Source: an uncultured Muribaculaceae bacterium
Lineage (GTDB): Bacteria; Bacteroidota; Bacteroidia; Bacteroidales; Muribaculaceae
Assembly: GCA_910579605.1 (NCBI GenBank)
Contig: CAJTUG010000002.1
Location: 59,870 to 80,170, forward strand
Reading direction: 5' to 3'
Length of the DNA: 20,301 nucleotides
The notes under the pieces were generated by a model. That model was not told the DNA's origin and did no database searches. It was given only the letters and a program-made list of their open reading frames with translations. Shown piece by piece: positions 15,142 to 20,301 of this stretch (within the stretch, counting starts at the first letter, position 1; every line of letters begins with the position of its first letter). The translations under genes and the position numbers were made by a program.

Positions 15142-16623
15142 TCAATAATTACGGGCTATGATGACTCTGCGGGCCGACGGTTTACCTGTAACCATACATT
15201 TACCAGGTGTGTTGTCGTCATCGAGAGGTATGCAGCGTATTGTTGCCTTCGTTTCGGCTTTGATTAGCTCCTCTGTCTCTGTAGTGCCATCCCAATGGCA
15301 GAGGAAGAAGCCGCCGTCTTCGATTTTTTCTTTGAATTCTTCGTAGGAGTCACAGATATAGGTTTTCTTGTTGCGCATCTCCAAGGCTTTTTGGTATATG
15401 TTGTCTTGGATTTTTTCCAAAAGATCAGCAACATAATCGGCAATACCAGCAAGTTGCTCGGTACTCTTCTCAAGTGTGTCACGACGCATGACTTCTACTG
15501 TGCCGTTTTCAATGTCGCGGCTGCCGAGAACTAAGCGTACAGGGACTCCCTTAAGTTCGTAGTCGGCAAATTTGAACCCGGGGCGTTTGTTGTCGGCATC
15601 GTCAAATTTAACTGAAATACCCAATTGACCCAAACGTTCAACTATTGGCATAACCTTCTCGGTGATGGCTGCAAGTTGTTCTGCGTTTTTGTAGATTGGA
15701 ATTATTACTACTTGGATTGGAGCCAAATGGGGAGGGAGAACAAGACCGTTGTCATCGGAGTGTGTCATGATAAGCGCACCCATAAGTCGGGTGGAAACTC
15801 CCCATGAGTTTGCCCATACGTATTCTGGTTGGTTGTCTTTATTAGCAAAAGTAACGTCAAAAGCTTTTGCGAAATTCTGGCCTAAATTGTGAGAAGTTCC
15901 ACTTTGGAGTGCTTTCCCGTCTTGCATCATGGCCTCGATGGTATAGGTGTTGAGGGCTCCGGCAAAACGTTCGTTGGCGGTTTTAACACCAATAACAACA
16001 GGTAATGCCATGTATTTTTCTGCAAATTCGGCATAAAGCTTAATCATCTGTACAGTACGGGCTTCGGATTCTTCGGCTGTCGCATGAGCACAGTGTCCTT
16101 CTTGCCAAAGGAATTCTGAGGTGCGCAAGAACATGCGGGTGCGCATCTCCCAACGCATGACGTTTGCCCATTGGTTGCACAAAACAGGTAGATCTCTCCA
16201 GGAATGAATCCAGTTCTTATATGTGCCCCAGATGATTGTTTCTGAAGTTGGACGCACTATTAGTTCTTCTTCTAATCTTGCTTCTGGATCAACAATAACG
16301 CCCGTGCCGTTGGGATCGTTCTTAAGCCTGTAGTGGGTGACTACGGCACATTCCTTGGCAAAACCTTCAACGTGTTCGGCTTCGCGACAAAGAAAAGATT
16401 TTGGTATAAGAAGGGGGAAATATGCGTTTTGAACGCCGGTGGCTTTAAACATGCGGTCGAGCGTTTGCTGCATTTTTTCCCATATTGCGTAACCGTAGGG
16501 TTTAATTACCATGCAGCCGCGAACTGCAGACTGCTCGGCTAAATCGGCTTTTACAACCAACTCATTGTACCATTGGGAGTAGTTGTCTTGACGTTTTGTA
16601 AGATGTTTAAGTTCTGTTGCCAT
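15142..16623 (-). CDS. proS: Prolyl-tRNA synthetase, short (eukaryote/archaea-like) form
   Basis: A 493-residue class II synthetase that charges tRNA-Pro. Motif 2 region is RPTSETIIWGTYKNWI with RWEMRTRMFLRTSEFLWQEG, and motif 3 region is WGVSTRLMGALIMTHSDDNG. These are followed by the anticodon-binding domain (APIQVVIIPIYK) and the C-terminal domain special to this form (GGFFLCHWDG, ATIRCIPL, GKCMVTGKPS, ending ARNY). The absence of the ~180-residue INS editing domain and the length below 500 identify the ProS type 3 form common in Bacteroidetes. ATG 16623 gives the standard N-terminus. Confidence 0.97.
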   Translation of the reverse strand: MATELKHLTKRQDNYSQWYNELVVKADLAEQSAVRGCMVIKPYGYAIWEKMQQTLDRMFKATGVQNAYFPLLIPKSFLCREAEHVEGFAKECAVVTHYRLKNDPNGTGVIVDPEARLEEELIVRPTSETIIWGTYKNWIHSWRDLPVLCNQWANVMRWEMRTRMFLRTSEFLWQEGHCAHATAEESEARTVQMIKLYAEFAEKYMALPVVIGVKTANERFAGALNTYTIEAMMQDGKALQSGTSHNLGQNFAKAFDVTFANKDNQPEYVWANSWGVSTRLMGALIMTHSDDNGLVLPPHLAPIQVVIIPIYKNAEQLAAITEKVMPIVERLGQLGISVKFDDADNKRPGFKFADYELKGVPVRLVLGSRDIENGTVEVMRRDTLEKSTEQLAGIADYVADLLEKIQDNIYQKALEMRNKKTYICDSYEEFKEKIEDGGFFLCHWDGTTETEELIKAETKATIRCIPLDDDNTPGKCMVTGKPSARRVIIARNY

Positions 16624-16706
16624 ATAAAAGCTGTGAATATTTCGGGATGAAGGAGACGAGGCTAAATAGTGTGACTCGTGTGAGAGGAAAGCTTCAATAG
16701 CGTAAG

Positions 16707-16732
16707 GCGGCCGGGCCAGCGGGCCGAGCCGC
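16707..16732. repeat. GC-rich hairpin between DUF3127 and proS genes
   Basis: An inverted repeat GCGGC...GCCGC encloses an inner GGCC/GGCC stem with a four-base loop. On the minus strand it forms about 11 pairs, with one C:C mismatch and one G:U pair. It stands out in moderately AT-rich surroundings. No T-run follows it on either strand, so it is not a textbook intrinsic terminator. It may be an attenuator, a processing site or a dispersed palindromic repeat. Confidence 0.5.
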
Positions 16733-16756
16733 TTTGCGCGGTAGTGCTATGTATTG

Positions 16757-17128
16757 TCAGAATGGAAGTTTTTCGTCGTCTCCCATTCCCATAACCGGAG
16801 GAGGAGGGAGGGGAACCCCGGCAGCCTGAGAGGGAGCTGCAGTTGCGTTGGCAGGAGCGCTTTCTACATCGCATCGCCAGCAGCGGATGTCAGTGTACCA
16901 ACGGCCCATGTATTCGCGAGATTCAATGTCAAAAAACATATTTACTTGTTGACCCACTGTGAGCTGAATCTTATCGGCATTTTCTCCAAAGCATGTGAAT
17001 GCTACTTTACGGGGAAAATTACCTTCTGTGTTCTCGAGTACATATTCGCGTTTTTTCCATGCGTTACCGGCTTTGGAAACGCCGGAGGTTTCTGGAAGTA
17101 CTTGTATGATAGTGCCTTTAATTTCCAT
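16757..17128 (-). CDS. DUF3127 OB-fold protein with SSB-like acidic tail
   Basis: A 123-residue protein. Residues 1-90 are a beta-rich OB-fold-like domain (MEIKGTIIQVLPETSGVSKA; KREYVLENTEGNFPRKVAFT; QLTVGQQVNMFFDIESREYM). A Pro/Ala-rich flexible linker follows, and the C-terminus is DDEKLPF. This layout copies single-stranded-DNA-binding protein, whose linker ends in a DDDIPF-like tip that recruits partner proteins. The family is Bacteroidetes-typical and its function is not established to my knowledge. The gene heads the minus-strand run (proS next) and has its own promoter-like site at 17167-17198. Confidence 0.88.
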   Translation of the reverse strand: MEIKGTIIQVLPETSGVSKAGNAWKKREYVLENTEGNFPRKVAFTCFGENADKIQLTVGQQVNMFFDIESREYMGRWYTDIRCWRCDVESAPANATAAPSQAAGVPLPPPPVMGMGDDEKLPF

Positions 17129-17166
17129 GTGGAGATTGGTGTTATGTTTAATTATTATTTGAAAAG

Positions 17167-17198
17167 CAAAATTAGTGAATAAAATTCAAAAGCGCAAT
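17167..17198 (-). promoter_or_regulatory. Bacteroidetes-type promoter upstream of the DUF3127 gene
   Basis: On the minus strand ATTG (17198-17195, one mismatch to TTTG) is followed after 20 bases by TAATTTTG (17174-17167), an exact TAnnTTTG -7 element. Transcription would start near 17160, about 30 bases before ATG 17128, and could drive the run through proS to prfA. Confidence 0.65.
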
Positions 17199-17218
17199 TT
17201 TAATTCCACAAAGTTTGA

Positions 17219-17253
17219 AAAAAACTCCGGCATAACACATGCCGGAGTTTTTT
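17219..17253. terminator. Strong bidirectional intrinsic terminator
   Basis: A perfect 15-base-pair inverted repeat (A6 CTCCGGCAT / ATGCCGGAG T6) has a five-base loop AACAC at 17234-17238. It lies 22 bases beyond the stop of the lipoprotein gene at 17276 and, on that strand, ends in a U-run. The symmetrical A and T runs allow it to work in both directions. Confidence 0.92.
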
Positions 17254-17275
17254 CTATGAGTTTGAATTGGGCTTT

Positions 17276-18193
17276 TTATTCTGGCGCTTGGCGGTAATCT
17301 GCATCTATATTTACATTGAATTTGAGTCCTCCCATTGTGGCCGGAGTGCATTCAAATTGCATTTTAAGTCCCGATGCAAAATCATAAGAGCCTTTTAGAT
17401 TGGTGATGGGGAAAGAAGGGAATGGATCGTTTCCAATTTTAGGTATAAGTTTGTCTACGTCAAAAGTGAATGATGTGCCTACGACATTGAATGGGATGTT
17501 GTCGAAAACGATATCCATAGCAGGCATGGCTCCAATGAAACGAGCACCTTTCAATAAAATTGAGAAAGTGCGAGTGTCGCTGTTGAGTGTAACAACATAT
17601 GCCACGGATTTATTTTCGTATGACGTCCCGGTCGTTGCAGAGGTGAGTTTGCCAAAAACGTATTGGATTGGCATGGAGGAAAGTATACTGTATCTTGAGT
17701 TTAATGTGAATTTTGCGCATATTCCCGGTAGGAATGCTTTAGATTCTGAACCTCCGGTAACGAGATCCGGTATGCTTGAAACATCTATAGTTCTGTTTAT
17801 GAGGCTTAGCTCAAACGATGTGAATGTAGGTATGTCGCCGAAACCTGTGATTTCTGGCTTCACGTTTGAAGCAGTTATTACCGACCAACCTTCGGAATTG
17901 ATTTTCCAAGGCAAATCTCGTAAAATCATAGTGGGGTATGCCGTTCCGTCGGTAAGTTTCAAACCAGAAATGGTCACGTCGGCGGTTAGGTCGGTATAAT
18001 CCAATTCTATGATATATCCCATGTTGTTGTAGAAAGCTCTTACGCCGTCTACACGGTCATCAACAACGGAAAAGAGATCATTGAACGGCTGGCTTGTTAT
18101 AAAATGATTGTTGTCATTAGATTCACTGCCGCAAGAACTTAATAAACTTATTATTCCCAAAAAGATAGGGAATAGTCGTAAAACTTTTGTCAT
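17276..18193 (-). CDS. Putative lipoprotein of unknown function
   Basis: A 305-residue protein from ATG 18193. The longer frame from 18235 is rejected because the signal peptide starts at 18193 (MTKVLRLFPIFLGI) and the promoter at 18225-18256 would place the RNA start downstream of 18235. The lipobox LLSSC gives Cys21, followed by a polar stretch (GSESNDNNH) as in exported Bacteroidetes lipoproteins. The rest is rich in beta-strand patterns and aromatic/Thr/Ser residues with no membrane segment and no motif I recognise. It is monocistronic, with its own promoter and terminator. Surface or periplasmic location is likely; function unknown. Confidence 0.88.
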   Translation of the reverse strand: MTKVLRLFPIFLGIISLLSSCGSESNDNNHFITSQPFNDLFSVVDDRVDGVRAFYNNMGYIIELDYTDLTADVTISGLKLTDGTAYPTMILRDLPWKINSEGWSVITASNVKPEITGFGDIPTFTSFELSLINRTIDVSSIPDLVTGGSESKAFLPGICAKFTLNSRYSILSSMPIQYVFGKLTSATTGTSYENKSVAYVVTLNSDTRTFSILLKGARFIGAMPAMDIVFDNIPFNVVGTSFTFDVDKLIPKIGNDPFPSFPITNLKGSYDFASGLKMQFECTPATMGGLKFNVNIDADYRQAPE

Positions 18194-18224
18194 GTTTGGT
18201 GTTTCGTTATCAAAAAATAATGTG

Positions 18225-18256
18225 CAAAAATACAAATTGGTGGTGACGATTGCAAA
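18225..18256 (-). promoter_or_regulatory. Consensus Bacteroidetes promoter of the lipoprotein gene
   Basis: On the minus strand TTTG (18256-18253) is followed after exactly 20 bases by TATTTTTG (18232-18225), a full match to the -33/-7 consensus. The RNA would start about 25 bases before ATG 18193. Confidence 0.85.
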
Positions 18257-18298
18257 TATTTGTCCAAAAATGGGCTATAAATTGGAATTATATGCCAA

Positions 18299-19489
18299 CT
18301 ATGGTTGTGGCTTCTGTGATTTCAAGGATGAGAAATCTGATGCTGCCGGTGCTTGATAGATTGATAGGTTGAATTCGCGAACGATGGCATAAATATGATC
18401 GAAAATATCGCTTTGTGTACTCTCGAATTTTGTCCACTCGGTATTTTTGAGGAAAAAATACAATTGTAGTGGTATACCATATGGTTGAGGCTCTAATTGT
18501 CTCACCATATGTGTCATAGACGTATTTACTCGGCTGTCGTTTGCTATGAAATGTTCCAGATATTTTCTCAGGATGTGGAGATTGACAGTACTCGCTTGCT
18601 CATTTAGGGGAAGGTTAGAAAGGTAGCCGCTTTTTTCCAATTGAGCCATTTTTTCTGGAGGTAGAAATGCCACGGAATTAAAATCGATTATTATTGCTCT
18701 TTCCACTTTTCTACCGCCAGAACCGACCATTGGTTGGTAGTTTTTGAATGATTCCGACACGAGCGAATATGGAGGAATGGTAGTGATTGAATTATCCCAA
18801 TTTTTAACTTTTATGGTTGTGAGCGAAACATCTTCTACAGTACCGTTTGCTCCATGTTTTTCTGCTATTATCCAGTCTCCTCTGTTTAGCATTTTGTTTG
18901 CAGACAACTGGATAGAGGCAACAAGGCCGAGTATCGTGTCTTTGAAAACCAACATAAGCACTGCCGCAGAAGCTCCCAATGCAGTCAATATTACCAATGG
19001 GGATTTGCCTATGAGTATGCTCACGCCCCATATTGCGCCTATGCCTATGGCAATGAGTTTAAACATCTGGAATATACCTTTTATGGCATATGCCTTGAGG
19101 TTTTCACGTTTTGTGAAAGAGTTATATAGATTGTCTATGAATATAACAACTATGTATACGACCGTACACAAAATGTAGATTGAGGTCAGGGTCCGTATCC
19201 AACCATATGAATCGGTATCAGCTCCGAAAAAACCAGGCAGTAGCCAATTGACAGCAAGAGCCGGTGCTAACTGCGATACAGCCTTGGTAAAGGCGGGGTC
19301 AATTAGATCATCGTCCCATCTGCTTGGGCTTTTGATTACTATCTTCTCTATCAATTTGAGAAAATATTTTGTGACGTAATAGGCCGATACAGAAGCTATG
19401 GCAATTATAAGTATCAACGACAAATCTATTAATGTCTGGTGTGATTGCCCGATGATTTCTTCTAAGAATGTACGTGTTTTTGTAAACAT
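18299..19489 (-). CDS. MscS-family mechanosensitive channel
   Basis: A 396-residue membrane protein from ATG 19489. An upstream TTG at 19522 lies inside the preceding gene and is less likely. It has about five membrane segments. The pore-lining helix and start of the MscS beta domain are seen in LTALGASAAVLMLVFKDTIL, SIQLSANKMLNRGDWI and VKNWDNSITTIPPYSLVSES. The long N-terminal membrane region and NWDN...PPY segment resemble the YbdG/MscM subgroup rather than the short MscS. It opens under membrane tension to relieve osmotic shock. The start is 5 bases after the stop of the DUF2284 gene, so the two are co-transcribed. Confidence 0.93.
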   Translation of the reverse strand: MFTKTRTFLEEIIGQSHQTLIDLSLILIIAIASVSAYYVTKYFLKLIEKIVIKSPSRWDDDLIDPAFTKAVSQLAPALAVNWLLPGFFGADTDSYGWIRTLTSIYILCTVVYIVVIFIDNLYNSFTKRENLKAYAIKGIFQMFKLIAIGIGAIWGVSILIGKSPLVILTALGASAAVLMLVFKDTILGLVASIQLSANKMLNRGDWIIAEKHGANGTVEDVSLTTIKVKNWDNSITTIPPYSLVSESFKNYQPMVGSGGRKVERAIIIDFNSVAFLPPEKMAQLEKSGYLSNLPLNEQASTVNLHILRKYLEHFIANDSRVNTSMTHMVRQLEPQPYGIPLQLYFFLKNTEWTKFESTQSDIFDHIYAIVREFNLSIYQAPAASDFSSLKSQKPQP

Positions 19490-19494
19490 TGAGT

Positions 19495-19989
19495 TCAGTC
19501 TATAAGCAACAAACCAAAGCAATCTATATGTTCTGTCGGTTTGTTGAACGGTTTATAATCTATCCCGGCGCGTTCGAGCGTGGCAAAAACGTCGATTCCG
19601 CAAGCTTCCATTGATGGGGCTGACAGGTGTGGTGTAGGGCATTCAAGACCGAGACATTTCTCGCATTGGCGGCATGGGCCTGTTCCGAAAGCCAATGCTT
19701 TGTAAAAACCTGTTTTAAACAGTTCTGCTGCAGCGGCCAATGCAAGGGGAGTTCCTTCTTCTATTTTGTGGACGCGGAAAATAACGCCTCTTCCAAAGGA
19801 GCTTGCAATTTCTTTTGTCTGTTCATAGCCGGGGCTTATTGGAGGACATGCTCTGTTGTGGCCATAATTGGGACAGCCGTAGAGGCATTTCATTATGGTC
19901 CATGGTGCAAAAACGAGAGTTTCAGCCGGGTTGATTTCCAAGGCTAAATCTGCCCCGTTTGCAAGGAGATAGTCTATAATGGTATGCAT
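19495..19989 (-). CDS. DUF2284 cysteine-rich metal-binding protein
   Basis: A 164-residue soluble protein. Two cysteine groups are visible: C35/C39/C48 in KCLYGCPNYGHNRACPP, and C106/C109/C112/C117 in GPCRQCEKCLGLECPTP, with a further C130 and C157. The second group is spaced like a ferredoxin 4Fe-4S site. DUF2284 proteins carry this pattern and are of unknown function; a metal or Fe-S cluster in an anaerobe is the likely state. The start codon is only 20 bases past the T-run of the upstream structured RNA, so it may depend on read-through from that RNA's promoter. Confidence 0.9.
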   Translation of the reverse strand: MHTIIDYLLANGADLALEINPAETLVFAPWTIMKCLYGCPNYGHNRACPPISPGYEQTKEIASSFGRGVIFRVHKIEEGTPLALAAAAELFKTGFYKALAFGTGPCRQCEKCLGLECPTPHLSAPSMEACGIDVFATLERAGIDYKPFNKPTEHIDCFGLLLID

Positions 19990-20008
19990 GCAAGAGAGGG
20001 GGTAGAAT

Positions 20009-20028
20009 AAAAAAAGGGTAAGCTTACC
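20009..20028 (-). terminator. Intrinsic terminator of the structured RNA
   Basis: On the minus strand the palindrome GGTAAGCTTACC (20028-20017) is followed by C and seven T (20015-20009). It overlaps the 3' strand of the RNA's closing stem, so the same bases pair either locally or with the RNA 5' end. Confidence 0.7.
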
Positions 20029-20112
20029 ACATCGCGCCGCTACGACCTGATACCCTTGCTTCGGTCAAGACCTGGGGGAATTTTCGGGGAGCTGGCCGTG
20101 TAGGACTTACCC
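20012..20112 (-). ncRNA. ffs: Small bacterial SRP RNA (4.5S RNA), probable
   Basis: A ~100-nt structured RNA. Its 5' end GGGUAAG (20112-20106) pairs with CUUACCC at the 3' end (20022-20016), giving the single long hairpin of 4.5S RNA. A run CUCCCCGAAAA on the 5' side resembles the CUCCCGCAAC segment of E. coli 4.5S. The apical part reads CCAGGUCUUGACCGAAGCAA and then GGGUAUCAGG, which keeps the CCAGGUC...CCG.A order but not the usual GGAAGGAAGCAG tip. It has a perfect promoter 6 bases upstream and a T-run at its end, both on the minus strand. SRP RNA with Ffh targets membrane proteins to FtsY and SecYEG. A different Bacteroidales small RNA is the alternative. Confidence 0.72.
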
Positions 20113-20117
20113 GAGTG

Positions 20118-20148
20118 CAAAGGTACTAACTTTTCTCATTTCTGCAAA
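20118..20148 (-). promoter_or_regulatory. Consensus Bacteroidetes promoter of the structured RNA
   Basis: On the minus strand TTTG (20148-20145) and TACCTTTG (20125-20118) are separated by 19 bases, an exact match to the phylum consensus. The predicted RNA start (about 20111-20113) coincides with the start of the GGGUAAG stem, which independently supports the RNA strand and 5' end. Confidence 0.88.
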
Positions 20149-20231
20149 ACATTGGTTCAACAATTTGATTTTTTTTGCGCTTTTATGATTCAATGTTAAT
20201 GATGGTTAAATGCCGATGATGCGCAAAGTGT

Positions 20232-20262
20232 TTTGAATTATGTTTCTTTTTTCTTAACTTTG
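20232..20262 (+). promoter_or_regulatory. Consensus Bacteroidetes promoter pointing out of the window
   Basis: TTTG (20232-20235), 19 bases, TAACTTTG (20255-20262) matches the consensus fully. The window ends in ...CCAT, so a start codon may begin at 20300 if the next base is G, giving a leader of about 30 bases. The gene itself is not visible. The site is divergent from the structured-RNA promoter. Confidence 0.8.
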
Positions 20263-20301
20263 TAACTGAAATTACTAACACAAATACCTAAAACTAACCA
20301 T

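Noticed and set aside
17400..17999. 199-codon open frame on the plus strand
   Set aside because: It lies wholly antisense to the lipoprotein gene, which has a signal peptide, lipobox, promoter and terminator; the antisense product shows no domain.
19490..19522. TTG start for the MscS gene at 19522
   Set aside because: ATG 19489 lies 5 bases after the upstream stop and gives a normal N-terminus; the TTG would overlap the DUF2284 gene.
20016..20112. The structured RNA read on the plus strand, with a CUUCGG tetraloop
   Set aside because: The perfect promoter and the T-run are both on the minus strand and agree with the stem ends; nothing comparable exists on the plus strand.

Overview
The window looks like chromosomal DNA of a gut-type Bacteroidales bacterium, Muribaculaceae/Bacteroides-like. 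Four lines of evidence point there. Promoter-like sites match the Bacteroidetes housekeeping consensus (TTTG, 19-21 bases, TAnnTTTG). Ribosome-binding sites are weak. A MurF-alanine racemase fusion, a GSCFA protein, a DUF3127 protein and a PorE-like OmpA/PD40 lipoprotein are all typical of the phylum. The short prolyl-tRNA synthetase and the HU/LysM membrane protein fit as well. No tRNA, rRNA, CRISPR array or complete insertion sequence was seen.

Layout. (1) 1-1075, minus: 5' part of a tyrosine recombinase gene cut by the window edge, possibly the end of a mobile element or a DNA invertase. (2) 1233-3685, minus: a small membrane protein, a split ThrE/YjjP-YjjB-type exporter and a LysR regulator, closely packed. 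(3) 3905-10558, plus: an envelope operon. It holds a PorE-like lipoprotein split into two frames at a perfect A AAA AAG slippery heptamer, a GSCFA (SGNH-like) protein, a MurF-Alr fusion whose MurF half has lost several signature motifs, and a sodium:alanine symporter. (4) 17128-10582, minus: a compact co-directional run of DUF3127 OB-fold protein, ProS, a GtrB/DPM-type glycosyltransferase, a small HU protein, an HU-TM-LysM protein, a YitT protein and release factor 1. (5) 18193-17276, minus: a monocistronic lipoprotein of unknown function with a clear promoter and a strong terminator. (6) 20148-18299, minus: a strong promoter, a ~100-nt structured RNA that I read as the SRP (4.5S) RNA, a DUF2284 cysteine-rich protein and an MscS-type channel. 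(7) 20232-20301, plus: a promoter for a gene that starts at or just past the right edge.

How the genes may work together. The plus-strand operon links a peptidoglycan-anchored outer-membrane lipoprotein with D-alanine production: the symporter brings in alanine and the racemase converts it for the cell wall. The minus-strand run mixes translation genes (proS, prfA) with a pair of HU-fold proteins. One of these carries a membrane segment and a periplasmic LysM domain, so it could connect the nucleoid to the cell wall.

The two observations most worth checking are the frameshift site joining the two halves of the PorE-like gene (4333-4339) and the HU plus HU-TM-LysM pair (12681-14127).
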